Source of the DNA: Phyllobacteriaceae bacterium | GTDB lineage: Bacteria > Pseudomonadota > Alphaproteobacteria > Rhizobiales > Rhizobiaceae | Assembly: GCA_002708825.1 (NCBI GenBank) | Contig: PAPF01000026.1 | Span: 62,001-126,000, forward strand | Reading direction: 5' to 3' | Length of the DNA stretch: 64,000 nt | Shown here: piece by piece, positions 53,487-63,116 of the stretch | Layout of the letters: every line of letters begins with the position of its first letter | Numbering within the stretch: the stretch's first letter is position 1 | Position numbers and translations under genes: made by a program | Notes under the pieces: generated by a model | Told to the model about the DNA's origin: nothing | What the model saw: the letters and a program-made list of their open reading frames with translations, nothing else | Databases searched by the model: none

Positions 53487-53711
53487 CCGCCCGGCGCAGA
53501 ACGCTTGTTTTGTTTCTTTATCGGGAACTGATGTGCGCGCCATGCATTGAACAGGCGCGGGGTTTGTTCCAAACGCGACAACTGCGGGGCTTGGAATGTC
53601 GCGAGCAGGAGACCATCGACCGCCGGTAGCGTTCAGTCTTTCCGGTCAGGGAGAAACGGGTCCGGGCGATGTCATGCGCGTTCCGGACCATGAAATGGGG
53701 AGGGTTATCTC

Positions 53712-55337
53712 ATGGCAGACGCTTTGCCGGAACCTGCGAATCCGGTCGACACCGACTACGAGATCGGTCAGGACAACGTCCAGGTTCTCGGCCTCGACAT
53801 TCACAATCCGGTCTTCTTTGTCTCGGCCGTCATCATCATCGCCTTCGTCATCCTGTCGCTGATGTTCCAGGAAGGCACGGCGGCCTTCTTCGGCTGGCTG
53901 CGCCCGGCTCTGACGGAGACCTTTGACTGGCCGCTGCTGATGTCGGCCAATCTCTTCGTGCTGTTCAGCCTGTTCCTCATCGTCAGCCCGCTCGGCAATG
54001 TCCGCCTCGGCGGCCAGGACGCGCGCCCGGACTACGGTTATGCCGGCTGGTTTGCCATGCTGTTCGCCGCCGGCATGGGCATCGGCCTGATGTTCTTCGG
54101 CGTGTCGGAACCCTTGTCGCACTACGCCTCGTCCTTCGGCGGAACGGCCGTGGAGAACGGTTTGCGCACGGACTGGGCGCCGCTGGGCGCGGCTGCCGGA
54201 AACACCGAGGCTGCCCGCGAACTGGCCATGGCGGCCACCATCTTCCACTGGGGCCTGCATCCCTGGGCGATCTACGCCATCGTCGCGCTGGCACTGGCCT
54301 TCTTCTCTTACAATCGCGGCCTGCCGCTGACGCTGCGCTCGGCCTTCTATCCGATCCTGGGCGAGCGCGTCTGGGGCTGGCCCGGTCACGTCATTGACAC
54401 GCTGGCAGTGTTCGCCACGCTGTTCGGCCTGGCCACATCGCTCGGTTTCGGCGCCGAACAGGCCATGGCGGGGCTCGATTTCCTGTTCGGCCTCGGCGTT
54501 TCGGACGTGGCCAAGGTCATCCTGATCATGGCCATCACCGGCGTTGCGCTGATTTCGGTGGTCGCCGGACTCGATGCCGGTGTGAAGCGCCTGTCGGAAA
54601 TCAACATGGTCCTGGCGGCCGCGCTGCTGCTGTTCATCCTGTTTGCCGGACCGACGGCGGTCATCGTCACCGGCCTGCTGGACAACACGGTGGCCTACGT
54701 CAAGGAACTCGTCCCGCTGTCCAATCCGTTCGGCCGCGAGGATACCAACTTCATGCAGGGCTGGACGGCCTTCTACTGGGCCTGGTGGATTTCCTGGTCG
54801 CCCTTCGTCGGCATGTTCATCGCCCGCGTCTCGCGGGGCCGCACGGTGCGTGAATTCATCACCTGCGTCATCCTGATCCCGACGGCCGTCTGCATCCTGT
54901 GGATGTCGACCTTCGGCGGTGCGGCGATTCACGAGACCGTTTCGGCCGGCCACCAGGAAATCGTCGACGCCGCGCAGGAACTCAAGCTCTTCGTGATGGC
55001 GGAATATTTCCCGCTGACCTCGATCATCTCCTTCGTCGGCATCGTGCTGGTGATCGTCTTCTTCGTCACCTCGTCGGACTCCGGCTCGCTGGTCATCGAC
55101 ACCATCACCGCCGGCGGCAAGGTGGATGCACCCGTCGCCCAGCGTGTGTTCTGGGCGCTGTTCGAGGGCCTTGTCGCCATTGTCCTGCTGCTGGGCGGAG
55201 GTCTTGGCGCGCTTCAGGCGGCTGCGGTGGCGACAGGCATCCCCTTCGCCTTCGTCCTGCTGGTGATGATGGTCGCGACCTACATGGGCCTGCGGCGTGA
55301 ACGGCTGATCGACACCGGCAAGCTCAAGACGGCCTGA
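53712..55337 (+). CDS. BCCT family betaine/choline/carnitine-type transporter
   Basis: A 541-residue sodium- or proton-coupled carrier with twelve helices. Signature parts are MGIGLMFFGVSEPL (TM3 glycine stretch), the Trp-rich FYWAWWISWSPFVGMFIARV that forms the substrate cage, SRGRTVREF, and SSDSGSLVIDTI in TM10. It should take up quaternary ammonium compounds as osmoprotectants or nutrients. A leading 30 residues are acidic and cytoplasmic. GGGAGG lies upstream. A strong terminator follows. Confidence 0.92.
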   Translation: MADALPEPANPVDTDYEIGQDNVQVLGLDIHNPVFFVSAVIIIAFVILSLMFQEGTAAFFGWLRPALTETFDWPLLMSANLFVLFSLFLIVSPLGNVRLGGQDARPDYGYAGWFAMLFAAGMGIGLMFFGVSEPLSHYASSFGGTAVENGLRTDWAPLGAAAGNTEAARELAMAATIFHWGLHPWAIYAIVALALAFFSYNRGLPLTLRSAFYPILGERVWGWPGHVIDTLAVFATLFGLATSLGFGAEQAMAGLDFLFGLGVSDVAKVILIMAITGVALISVVAGLDAGVKRLSEINMVLAAALLLFILFAGPTAVIVTGLLDNTVAYVKELVPLSNPFGREDTNFMQGWTAFYWAWWISWSPFVGMFIARVSRGRTVREFITCVILIPTAVCILWMSTFGGAAIHETVSAGHQEIVDAAQELKLFVMAEYFPLTSIISFVGIVLVIVFFVTSSDSGSLVIDTITAGGKVDAPVAQRVFWALFEGLVAIVLLLGGGLGALQAAAVATGIPFAFVLLVMMVATYMGLRRERLIDTGKLKTA

Positions 55338-55366
55338 CAGGGCCGGGCTTCAACCGGCAAACGGAA

Positions 55367-55395
55367 GGGCGGCGCAGCGATTGCGCCGCCCTTTT
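55367..55395. terminator. Bidirectional terminator between the BCCT and MAPEG genes
   Basis: Perfect 10-bp stem GGGCGGCGCA/TGCGCCGCCC with a 5-base loop, followed by TTTT. Sits between the converging genes. Confidence 0.85.
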
Positions 55396-55400
55396 CATGT

Positions 55401-55811
55401 TCAAGCAATGAGCAGGCGCGCCGCATGGGCCAGCAGGCCGACCGTCAGGACGATGAAGGCGAGGAAGGACAGCCCGAAGCCGGCGCCGCGCTGCCAGGCG
55501 GGGGCATCGGCCTGGATGAAATGCAAGGCATGCAGCGCCCGCCCGATCGTGAAGGGCAGCCCGATCGCGTGAACGGCGAAGGCGGGCGCACCGAGCAGCG
55601 CGGCGGTGGCCAGCATCACGAAGAACATCGGCATGGCCTCGATGGCGTTGGCATGGCCGCGCAACAGGCGGACGAGATGCAGGTCGCCCCCGTCACCCAT
55701 CATGATGCGGGTCCGGACGCGATGGCGCCCGGTCGCGCCGGTCAGAACGAGCAGGACGAGGGCATTGAGCGCGGCGTAGAGGGCCGTCGCGGCAAGGGCG
55801 CTGGTCGCCAT
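55401..55811 (-). CDS. MAPEG family membrane protein
   Basis: A 136-residue protein with four helices. The family core HLVRLLRGHANAIEAMPMFF has the Arg-x-His-x-Asn-x-x-Glu pattern. It is closer to the YecN-like glutathione-associated group than the paralogue at 5729, which lacks this exact string. GGAG lies before the ATG at 55811. Transcribed toward the terminator it shares with the BCCT gene. Confidence 0.85.
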   Translation of the reverse strand: MATSALAATALYAALNALVLLVLTGATGRHRVRTRIMMGDGGDLHLVRLLRGHANAIEAMPMFFVMLATAALLGAPAFAVHAIGLPFTIGRALHALHFIQADAPAWQRGAGFGLSFLAFIVLTVGLLAHAARLLIA

Positions 55812-55969
55812 GATGATCTCCAGGTTGATGATTGGACGGTACGCGCTGCGAACGCGCCGGATCATTCCCGCCACACGTCGACCGCGCAATCGGAAAAAAT
55901 GCCGCGTTGATCCGATGCATCAAAAAGGTGCAATTGTCCGCATGCCGGCTGACCTGCTAAGGGGCTCGC

Positions 55970-57136
55970 ATGACCGCGACTTTCTCCACCGGCCGTCGTC
56001 CGGATATCCTCTATGGCATAGGCGGGATGGCCGGCATGGCCGCCGGCATGGGCATCGCGCGGTTTGTCTATACGCCAATCCTGCCCTCGATGATGGATTC
56101 GCTGGGCCTGTCCGCCTCCGACGCGGGCCTGATCGCCTCGGCGAATTATCTCGGCTATCTTGCCGGTGCGCTGATGGCGGCCATTGGCAGCAGCCGGGGC
56201 GGTGAACGGGCCATCGCGCTTGCCTCGCTCGTCGCTTCGGCCGTGCTGTGCGCCGCCATGGCCTTTTCCGGCAGCCTTGTCGCCTTCCTGGTTGTCCGTT
56301 TCCTCGCCGGCGTCGCCAGCGCCTACACCATGGTTTTCCTGTCCTCCATCGTTCTGGGAAAGGCCGCCAGCGCCGGCCGCCCGGGAATCCAGGCGCTGCA
56401 TTTCGCCGGCGTCGGCATTGGCATCGGCGTTTCCGGTCTCATCACCGGCGCGGTGTTCATGGCAGGACTCGGCTGGCGCGAAAGCTGGCTGGCCGCCGGG
56501 ATCGTCTCCGCGGCGCTCGCCGCAGCGGCATTGCTGATCGAGCGCGCGCCGAAGGCCGCACCGCGCCCGGCACCTGAACCCCGTTTCAAATGGACCGCGC
56601 CGTTCGCGCGCATCATCGTTGCCTACGGCCTGTTCGGCGGGGGCTACATCGTCACCGCCACTTTCCTCGTCGCCATCGTTCGCCAGAGCGAAGGCGGACC
56701 GCTGTTCGAATCGGCGGTCTGGCTGGCGACCGGCATCGCGGCTGCCCCGGCTGTCTGGGCCTGGGGCTATGTCCAGCGCCGGCTTGGACTGACCGCGACA
56801 TTCGCGGTGGGATGCGTCGTCGAGGCCATCGGGGTCGGCGCATCGGTTTCCCTTGGCGGCCATGCCGGGCCGCTGATCGGCGGCATCCTGCTGGGCGGCA
56901 CCTTCGTCGCCATCACGGCATTCGGACTTCAGGCCGGACGGGCGCTTGCAGGCGATGCGCCGCGCCGTGCCTTCGCCTACATGACGGTCGCCTTCGGCAC
57001 CGGCCAGATCATCGGCCCGCTGCTGGCCGGCTACGCCGCCGACTGGACCGGCAGTTTCACGGTTCCGTCGCTCGGTGCTTCCGCCGTCCTCCTGCTGGCT
57101 GCCGCCGCGGCGTTGAGCGCGGGGAAGATCCGGTAG
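55970..57136 (+). CDS. YbfB/YjiJ family MFS transporter
   Basis: A 388-residue carrier with twelve helices, of the small YbfB/YjiJ group (MFS_4). GMGIARFVYTPILPSMM is the TM1 signature, GLIASANYLGYLAGAL TM2, and FAYMTVAFGTGQIIGP TM11. Substrate unknown. Stops 12 bp before the end of the deacetylase gene, which runs the other way. Confidence 0.88.
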   Translation: MTATFSTGRRPDILYGIGGMAGMAAGMGIARFVYTPILPSMMDSLGLSASDAGLIASANYLGYLAGALMAAIGSSRGGERAIALASLVASAVLCAAMAFSGSLVAFLVVRFLAGVASAYTMVFLSSIVLGKAASAGRPGIQALHFAGVGIGIGVSGLITGAVFMAGLGWRESWLAAGIVSAALAAAALLIERAPKAAPRPAPEPRFKWTAPFARIIVAYGLFGGGYIVTATFLVAIVRQSEGGPLFESAVWLATGIAAAPAVWAWGYVQRRLGLTATFAVGCVVEAIGVGASVSLGGHAGPLIGGILLGGTFVAITAFGLQAGRALAGDAPRRAFAYMTVAFGTGQIIGPLLAGYAADWTGSFTVPSLGASAVLLLAAAAALSAGKIR

Positions 57137-57148
57137 AAAACAGAGCGC

Positions 57149-58138
57149 TCAGTAGCGCAGTTCCGCGATGGCCGAATCGGCATTGCGCATCGCCACATGC
57201 GCGCCGATCGGCCGGCAGGTCACGTCGGCCTTGCCGCAGACTTCGCGGGCGAAGCGTTCCAGCGCCCGCCAATAGGCGCCGTCGTTCATCAAGGTGAAAT
57301 GGAAGCCGGCCTGGACCGGCTTGCGGCTCGCCTCGTGTGCGCGGACGAACTGCCCCATCATCGCCCGGTAGGCCCGTTCCTCGTAGGCGTCGGCATTGGC
57401 GGCATCTTCCTTCGCGCCGGAATGGCGGGCAAACCAGTTGTAGTCCATCGCGATGATGCGTTTGCCCCTTGGTCCTTCCGGAATCATCGGCAGCGGCAGC
57501 TGCCACAGGCCGTCCTTTTCCACCGCCGGTTCGGGGTCGCGGCCAACGGTCGAGGCGTCATAGCGAAAGCCCCGGGCCTTCAACGCGGCAAACAGGGCGG
57601 CGTTCGTCGACAGGTAGGGCGCGCGGAAGCCCAAGACGGCGGCCGCCATCTCCGACCACCCGTCCGGCGCCGGACCGAAGCCGTTGATCGTCCAGGCATC
57701 GCGAAGGATGCGGGCGAAATTGTCGAATTCCTGCTCCCAGTCGGACTGGCTCCAGGCCTTCCCGTCGAAATGGCCGCAGCCATGGCTGGCGATCTCGTGG
57801 CCCTCTCGCCAGGCCGTGAGGATATGGGTCAGGCGTTGGCGCACCTCGTCTGCCGTCTGCCCGAAACCGACATTGGAGGCCGCGCGTCCCATTTGCGGTG
57901 CGCGGTAGAGTGCCTTGCTGTCCGGTGTCAGCAGGAAGGTGCAGGACAGGAAGAACGTGAAGCGCGCACCGGTCTGGCGTCCCAGCGCCAGCGCGCGGTC
58001 CCATTGCGCATTGTCATGCGCTCCGTCGAACGAGATCAGCACCTCCTGCAGTTTCGGTCCCTGGCTCGCGCCGGATGCGCTGCCCGCCGCGACGGCGAGA
58101 AGGGAGAGGGCGGACAGGAGGAGGGAAACGGGACGCAT
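57149..58138 (-). CDS. Divergent polysaccharide deacetylase-like secreted protein
   Basis: A 329-residue protein with a signal peptide (LLLSALSLLAVAAGSASG). The NodB-like barrel is recognisable by VLISFDGAHDNAQWDRALAL at the start and by REGHEIASHGCGHFDG, the second motif. The first motif reads SFDGAHD rather than TFDDG, so the usual two-Asp pair is altered, and activity may differ. A third motif, GFRAPYLS, is kept. Substrate may be cell-wall or capsule sugar. Start at 58138 is chosen over an ATG nine codons upstream that lacks a ribosome site. Confidence 0.75.
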   Translation of the reverse strand: MRPVSLLLSALSLLAVAAGSASGASQGPKLQEVLISFDGAHDNAQWDRALALGRQTGARFTFFLSCTFLLTPDSKALYRAPQMGRAASNVGFGQTADEVRQRLTHILTAWREGHEIASHGCGHFDGKAWSQSDWEQEFDNFARILRDAWTINGFGPAPDGWSEMAAAVLGFRAPYLSTNAALFAALKARGFRYDASTVGRDPEPAVEKDGLWQLPLPMIPEGPRGKRIIAMDYNWFARHSGAKEDAANADAYEERAYRAMMGQFVRAHEASRKPVQAGFHFTLMNDGAYWRALERFAREVCGKADVTCRPIGAHVAMRNADSAIAELRY

Positions 58139-58238
58139 GAACGGGCTGACGCAGGACAATGGCAAGGGTTGCGGACGAATCGGAGACCGGATTTATCCGG
58201 TCAAATGTGGCGTCCATGCGGTCGTGTGCCGCCAGGCG

Positions 58239-58574
58239 TCAGCGGCCTGCGCAATGGACGCATTTTTCCGCCATGGGATCGATCGCCAGGCGGCCGTCCG
58301 GGATTTCCTCGCCGCATTCCGCGCACCATCCGTACTCGCCCTCGCGCAGCCGCCGTTCGGCCAGTTCGATGCGCGTCAGTTCGCGCTGGCGGGATCGCTC
58401 CGCCGCCTGTGCCATGGCCTGTTGCTGCATCGCATCCATCCGGCTCAGGCGCCCGACCGATTGCTGGTCGAGTTCCACGGGCCGCCGCGCCTCCGACGCG
58501 AGCGCCGATTGCGCTTCGAGTTCGGCCCTTTTGTTATCGAGCCGCGTCCGGGCTTTTTCCATGTCGATGGTCAT
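58239..58574 (-). CDS. DksA/TraR-family C4 zinc finger protein
   Basis: A 111-residue coiled-coil plus zinc-finger protein. Residues about 5-75 form a long helical coil rich in Gln and Arg; the C-terminus has WCAECGEEIPDGRLAIDP and EKCVHCAGR, a four-Cys zinc site. DksA-like proteins bind RNA polymerase's secondary channel; this one lacks the acidic tip DxxDxA of true DksA, so its regulatory role is unproven. Divergent from nnrU. Confidence 0.82.
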   Translation of the reverse strand: MTIDMEKARTRLDNKRAELEAQSALASEARRPVELDQQSVGRLSRMDAMQQQAMAQAAERSRQRELTRIELAERRLREGEYGWCAECGEEIPDGRLAIDPMAEKCVHCAGR

Positions 58575-58662
58575 GGAAGTCAGGCTATGTCTGCGTTAAG
58601 TATCCGGCAAGTGGGCACCGGCCGCTGCGGCAGCCGGGCGGATATGCGCAAAGGGGCTTTCC

Positions 58663-59238
58663 ATGGTTTTTCTCGTTCTGGGACTTGTGCTGTTTCTCGG
58701 CGTCCATTCGGTGCGCATTGCCGCGCCGGCCTGGGCGGACGCGAAGAAAGCCTCCATGGGCGAGGGGGCCTGGAAAGGGGTCTATTCGATCGTCTCCGTC
58801 ATCGGCTTCGTGCTGATCGTCTGGGGATATGGCGAAGCCCGCTGGTCCGCCCCCGTCCTGTGGTCCCCGCCCTTTTGGTTCGGACACATAACGGCGCTGC
58901 TCATGGTCTTCGCCATGATCGCGCTGGCCGCCTACATGCTGCCCGCCGGGCGCATCAAGGCTGCGCTGAAACATCCCATGCTGGTGGCGGTGAAGATCTG
59001 GGCGCTTGGCCATCTGCTGATCAACGGTGATCTCGCCTCCATCCTGCTCTTCGGCAGCTTCCTCGTCTGGGCCGTATTCGATCGCATCTCCGTCAAGCGC
59101 CGCGGCGTGGCCGTTCCCGCAGCCGGCCCTGTCCAATGGGATATCGCGACCCTCGTCCTCGGTCTTGCGCTCTACGGATTGTTCATCTGGAAACTGCATC
59201 TCTGGCTGTTCGGCGTGCTGCCCTTGACCACTCCTTGA
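58663..59238 (+). CDS. nnrU: NnrU family membrane protein
   Basis: A 191-residue protein with six helices of the NnrU/methanethiol S-methyltransferase-like family, linked in Rhodobacter to nitric oxide reduction. LFLGVHSVRIAAPAW and GEGAWKGVYSIVSVIGFVLI open the family; FGHITALLMVFAMIALAAYM and WALGHLLINGDLASILLFG, with the conserved His, close it. AAGGGG lies before the ATG. There are no denitrification genes nearby. Confidence 0.88.
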   Translation: MVFLVLGLVLFLGVHSVRIAAPAWADAKKASMGEGAWKGVYSIVSVIGFVLIVWGYGEARWSAPVLWSPPFWFGHITALLMVFAMIALAAYMLPAGRIKAALKHPMLVAVKIWALGHLLINGDLASILLFGSFLVWAVFDRISVKRRGVAVPAAGPVQWDIATLVLGLALYGLFIWKLHLWLFGVLPLTTP

Positions 59239-59289
59239 GCCGGGTGCGCCTTAAAAAGGCCATTCGCCCCCTTACATGGGCTGTAAAAT

Positions 59290-59311
59290 CCGCTAGAAAG
59301 CGGCAGTTTTT
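59290..59311 (+). terminator. Short hairpin with T-run before the TPR-der operon
   Basis: Five-bp stem CCGCT/AGCGG with an AGAA loop, then CAGTTTTT. Lies about 50 bases after nnrU; may terminate it. Confidence 0.5.
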
Positions 59312-59374
59312 CCCGCGTGGGCGCCAGGCAGAGGCCGGGTTGTCCGCAGCTTGCAAGCAGGTGTGATACCGGCC

Positions 59375-60040
59375 ATGTCCGACGACAGTTTCATTCGCGA
59401 GGTCAACGAGGAACTTCGCCAGGACCAGCTCAAGGCGATCTGGACCCGCTTCGGCGGCATCCTGATCGCCGTCGTCGTTGTCGCCGTGGCCGCGACCGCG
59501 GCATGGCGCGGCTATGTGTGGTATACCGAAAGCCAGGCCAATGCGTCGGGCGACCGTTTCCTGGCCGCCCTGAACCTGGCGGAGCAGGGAAACACCGGCG
59601 AGGCGATGGCCGCACTGGAGACGCTCCAGGCCGACGGTTACGGCTCCTACCCGCTTCTGGCCCGCATGCGCGCCGCCACGCTTATGGCCCAGGACGGAAA
59701 GACGGACGAAGCCGTCGCGGCCTTCGATGCCGTCGCGGCCGACGGCTCCGTGCCGCAATCGATCCGCGACATGGCCCGCCTGCGCGCCGCGTTCCTGCTG
59801 GTCGACCATGGCTCCTATGCCGATGTCGCCCAGCGTGCCGAACCCCTGTCTGCGGACAGCAACGAATTGCGCCATTCCGCCCGCGAGGCGCTTGGCCTTG
59901 CGGCCTGGAAGGCCGGCGATGCAACCGATGCGCTCGCGCTTTTTGAACAGATTGCCGCCGACCAGCAGGCGCCCGCCGGCCTGCGCCAGCGCGCCCAGGT
60001 CATGTCCGAACTCATCGCCGGTTCCGGCGAGGCATCCTGA
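59375..60040 (+). CDS. Membrane-anchored TPR-like protein (YfgM-like)
   Basis: A 221-residue protein with a cytoplasmic start, one helix ([18 protein letters not shown], about residues 28-46) and a periplasmic helical domain of tetratricopeptide-like repeats. The opening [18 protein letters not shown] is the DUF2133 / YfgM mark; YfgM assists periplasmic folding at the Sec translocon in E. coli. The ATG at 59375 is used; an upstream TTG would add eight residues. It precedes der by 17 bases, as this family commonly does. Confidence 0.85.
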   Translation: MSDDSFIREVNEELRQDQLKAIWTRFGGILIAVVVVAVAATAAWRGYVWYTESQANASGDRFLAALNLAEQGNTGEAMAALETLQADGYGSYPLLARMRAATLMAQDGKTDEAVAAFDAVAADGSVPQSIRDMARLRAAFLLVDHGSYADVAQRAEPLSADSNELRHSAREALGLAAWKAGDATDALALFEQIAADQQAPAGLRQRAQVMSELIAGSGEAS

Positions 60041-60057
60041 GAGCGCAAAACGCCGCC

Positions 60058-61500
60058 ATGGGTTTCACCGTCGCCATCATCGGCCGTCCCAATGTCGGCA
60101 AGTCCACGCTCTTCAACCGGCTGGCCGGGCAGAAGCTGGCGCTTGTCGATGACACGCCCGGCGTCACCCGTGACCGGCGCATCCATGCCGCGCGGCTCTA
60201 TGACCTGAAATTCGACGTCATCGACACGGCAGGACTTGAAGAGGCGGGACCGGCGACGCTGGAAGGACGCATGCGCGCCCAGACCGAGACGGCGATGGAC
60301 GAGGCCGACCTCATCCTGTTCGTTGTCGACGCCAAGTCAGGCGTCATGCCCGCCGACCGCACATTCGCCGATCTGGCGCGCCGTTCCGGCAAGCCAACGG
60401 TTCTCGTCGCCAACAAGGCCGAGGCGCGCGATGCGCTGGGCGGCATGCTGGAGGCCTGGGACCTGGGTCTCGGCGAGCCGTGTCCCATCTCCGCCGAGCA
60501 CGGACAGGGCCTGCCCGACCTGCGCGAGGCCATGATCGAGGCCATCGGCGAGGAGCGTGCCTTCGCCGAGGACGCGGTGGAGAAGGTTCTGGAGGCCGCG
60601 CCGCCGCGCGACGGCCTCATCGGCGACGACATCGAGGATCCGGATGCCGAGGAGGTTCCGGCCTATGATGAGACGAAACCGCTCAAGATCGCCGTCGTCG
60701 GCCGTCCCAATGCCGGCAAGTCCACGCTGATCAATGCGCTCGTCGGCGAGGAACGCCTGTTGACCGGGCCGGAAGCCGGCATCACCCGCGATTCCATCTC
60801 CGTGGACTGGGAATGGCAGGGCCGCCGCATCCGCCTGTTCGACACCGCCGGTATGCGCCGAAAGTCGCGCGTCCAGGAGAAGCTGGAAAAGCTGTCGGTG
60901 GCCGACGGCCTGCGCGCCGTCCGTTTCGCCGAGGTGGTCGTGATCGTCCTCGACGTGACCATCCCCTTCGAGAAGCAGGACCTGCAGATCGCCGACCTGA
61001 TCGTTCGCGAGGGCAGGGCGCCTGTGATCGCCTTCAACAAGTGGGATCTGGTGGAGAACAAGCAGGAACTGCTGGCTGAATTGCGCGAGAAGACCGAACG
61101 CCTGCTGCCGCAGGTCCGCGGCATCCGCGCCGTCACGATATCGGCGGAATCCGGCAAGGGCCTTGACAAGCTGATGGAAGCGATCGCGCTCACCCACCGG
61201 GTCTGGAACACCCGCATTTCCACCGGGCGTCTCAACCGCTGGCTGGAAGGCGTGCTGACCCGCCATCCGCCACCGGCCGTGGCCGGGCGCCGGCTGAAGA
61301 TAAAGTACATCACCCAGGTGAAGACGCGGCCTCCGGGGTTCGTGGTTTCCTGTTCCAGGCCCGACGCCATGCCGGCCTCCTATGTGCGTTACCTGACCAA
61401 CGCGCTGCGCGAGAGCTTCGCCATGCCCGGCGTGCCGATCCGCCTTGCCCTGCGCGCGCCCGACAATCCGTTCGCACCCAAGGCGAAGAAGCGGAAATAG
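60058..61500 (+). CDS. der: Ribosome biogenesis GTPase Der (EngA)
   Basis: A 480-residue protein with two GTPase domains. Domain 1: [30 protein letters not shown]. Domain 2: [34 protein letters not shown]-like domain follows and ends basic, KAKKRK. Der is needed to mature the 50S subunit. Between the two G domains lies an acidic linker ([14 protein letters not shown]). A terminator is 36 bp after the stop. Confidence 0.97.
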   Translation: MGFTVAIIGRPNVGKSTLFNRLAGQKLALVDDTPGVTRDRRIHAARLYDLKFDVIDTAGLEEAGPATLEGRMRAQTETAMDEADLILFVVDAKSGVMPADRTFADLARRSGKPTVLVANKAEARDALGGMLEAWDLGLGEPCPISAEHGQGLPDLREAMIEAIGEERAFAEDAVEKVLEAAPPRDGLIGDDIEDPDAEEVPAYDETKPLKIAVVGRPNAGKSTLINALVGEERLLTGPEAGITRDSISVDWEWQGRRIRLFDTAGMRRKSRVQEKLEKLSVADGLRAVRFAEVVVIVLDVTIPFEKQDLQIADLIVREGRAPVIAFNKWDLVENKQELLAELREKTERLLPQVRGIRAVTISAESGKGLDKLMEAIALTHRVWNTRISTGRLNRWLEGVLTRHPPPAVAGRRLKIKYITQVKTRPPGFVVSCSRPDAMPASYVRYLTNALRESFAMPGVPIRLALRAPDNPFAPKAKKRK

Positions 61501-61535
61501 CTCTCACCGGAGTGTTCTTCCGGCATTGGCGGTAT

Positions 61536-61575
61536 GGGCCGGCGCAGGATGCTGCACCGGCCCTTGCCTTTTTCT
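61536..61575 (+). terminator. Rho-independent terminator after der
   Basis: Stem GGGCCGG/CCGGCCC (7 bp, extended by GCA/TGC across a mismatch) and then TTGCCTTTTTCTT. Confidence 0.75.
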
Positions 61576-61622
61576 TGACAAGGCAAAGCGCATTAACGGG
61601 CTGTCAAGGTTAATCCTTCATT

Positions 61623-62846
61623 GTGGCGTTCAGTCGAGTTTGTACGCGTTTCCGGAGTCCCGTCTTGCGCCGTCCCCGTTCGAAGCACGCCAGCCTTCCG
61701 CGCTCCCGCCAGTCACTCCTCACACCGCTCGTTCTGGGCCTTGCGGCCTGGGTCGCCTTTCCCGCCACCGCCGCACGGCAGGACGTGACCGCCTTCGTGT
61801 CCGGTCTTGAAGGCGGAAGGGCCCAATGGAGCGCCGTTGTCGAGAAGTCGGTTGCAGGCTCCACCCACGCCGCGGAACTGCCATTCTCCGCCGACGGCCT
61901 GATGACCGGCTCCATCTCGGGGGCGGGACTGAATGCCCGGGGCATTGGCGAGGTGGCCTTTCGCGGCAAGGGCGGGCAGGCGCCTGCGACGCCGGACGAG
62001 GCCCGCATAAATCGTGCCGAGAAGCAGGGCAGGCTTGTCCAGGTCGTGCCCGTCGCGCCGCCAAAGGCCTTCAACGCGGGGACGGTCAATGAACGGACCT
62101 CCTCGCTGCTGCGGCCGGCCATCGACACCGGCGTGCGGATGGCGTTTGCCCGTCCCGAGATAGCCGGCAACGAACTGCGCCTGGCATCCACCTTCTTCCC
62201 GAAGAAGGAAAGGAAGGCCGCGCCCGACCTGCCGGTGATGATCGCCGCGCTCGTCAACAACGACACGCCCGATGTTCTGGCAACCGCCTACGCCCCCGCC
62301 AAGCCGGACTATGCGCGCCAGTCGCCCTTTGCCAGCCTCCTCAAGGAGGAGAAGAAGGAGACCGGCCGGTTCGTGCCGCCCGTGCCGCGCAACGATCACA
62401 ACTGGGCCGCCCGCCCGCTGCCTGCCCACGTCTTCACCGACCGCGAGCAGCAATGCCTCGCCGCCGGCATCTATTTCGAGGCGCGCGGCGAACCCGTGAA
62501 GGGCCAGGCCGCGGTCGCGCAGGTGATTCTCAACCGCGTCCGCAATCCCCAGTATCCGAACACGATCTGCGGCGTGGTCTATCAGAACGAAAACTGGCGC
62601 AACCGCTGCCAGTTCTCCTTCGCCTGCGACGGCATTCGCGACCGGATCGCCAGCCCCTCCCATTGGCAGACGGCCAAGGACGTCGGCATGGCCGTGACGG
62701 CCGGCCGAATCTGGCTGGAAGGCGTCGGATCCTCCACCCACTACCATGCCACCTATGTGAATCCGCGCTGGGCCCATACCATGAAGCGCATGAAGAAGAT
62801 CGGCCGGCACATCTTCTACCGCACCTATGGCGGCGGCTGGAGCTGA
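61623..62846 (+). CDS. SleB-type cell wall hydrolase
   Basis: A 407-residue exported protein. A basic start and hydrophobic helix (LLTPLVLGLAAWVAFPATAA) lead it out; a 230-residue low-complexity stretch follows, and the SleB-type lytic transglycosylase domain occupies residues about 275-405. Its key residue is the Glu of YFEARGEPVKGQ, with VILNRVRNP, CGVVYQ and THYHATYVNPRWA after it. It should cleave glycan strands of peptidoglycan. The start is a GTG at 61623. TTGACA at 61575 and an ATTAAC/GTTAAT dyad precede it, but no convincing -10 can be set. Confidence 0.9.
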   Translation: MAFSRVCTRFRSPVLRRPRSKHASLPRSRQSLLTPLVLGLAAWVAFPATAARQDVTAFVSGLEGGRAQWSAVVEKSVAGSTHAAELPFSADGLMTGSISGAGLNARGIGEVAFRGKGGQAPATPDEARINRAEKQGRLVQVVPVAPPKAFNAGTVNERTSSLLRPAIDTGVRMAFARPEIAGNELRLASTFFPKKERKAAPDLPVMIAALVNNDTPDVLATAYAPAKPDYARQSPFASLLKEEKKETGRFVPPVPRNDHNWAARPLPAHVFTDREQQCLAAGIYFEARGEPVKGQAAVAQVILNRVRNPQYPNTICGVVYQNENWRNRCQFSFACDGIRDRIASPSHWQTAKDVGMAVTAGRIWLEGVGSSTHYHATYVNPRWAHTMKRMKKIGRHIFYRTYGGGWS

Positions 62847-62870
62847 TCGGCAAATCCGGCACGGGTAAAA

Positions 62871-62902
62871 GGGCGCGGCACGACCGCGCCCTTTCCTCTT
62901 TT
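62871..62902 (+). terminator. Rho-independent terminator after the cell wall hydrolase
   Basis: Perfect 8-bp stem GGGCGCGG/CCGCGCCC with a 5-base loop and TTTCCTCTTTT. Confidence 0.85.
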
Positions 62903-63026
62903 CGGGCGCCGTTTCGGGGATTCGCCTGCCCGGACCTACAACTTCCGTGCTAAATCCGGCGGGCCGAATTCCCAAGTGATTGTTTTTGTTGAAAAAAGCA
63001 GTTCGTTTTGCACTGCGCAAGGCGTC

Positions 63027-63055
63027 TTGACTGGCAGGGGTCCCGTCACTATGGT
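63027..63055 (+). promoter_or_regulatory. Sigma-70-type promoter of the ATP synthase F0 genes
   Basis: TTGACT at 63027-63032, spacer of exactly 17, TATGGT at 63050-63055. Transcription would start near 63062, about 55 bases before the atpI ATG. Confidence 0.65.
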
Positions 63056-63116
63056 GCGCCCGACTTTGGAGCGGGCGGCCAGGCAAGGCCAGACCTGACG
63101 GGAGCGCGCAGCAGCC

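Noticed and set aside
61575-61615. Sigma-70 promoter before the cell wall hydrolase
   Set aside because: TTGACA is good but no -10 hexamer lies at 16-18 bp; the TTAA pairs are 13 bp apart, not the 7 of a CtrA site.
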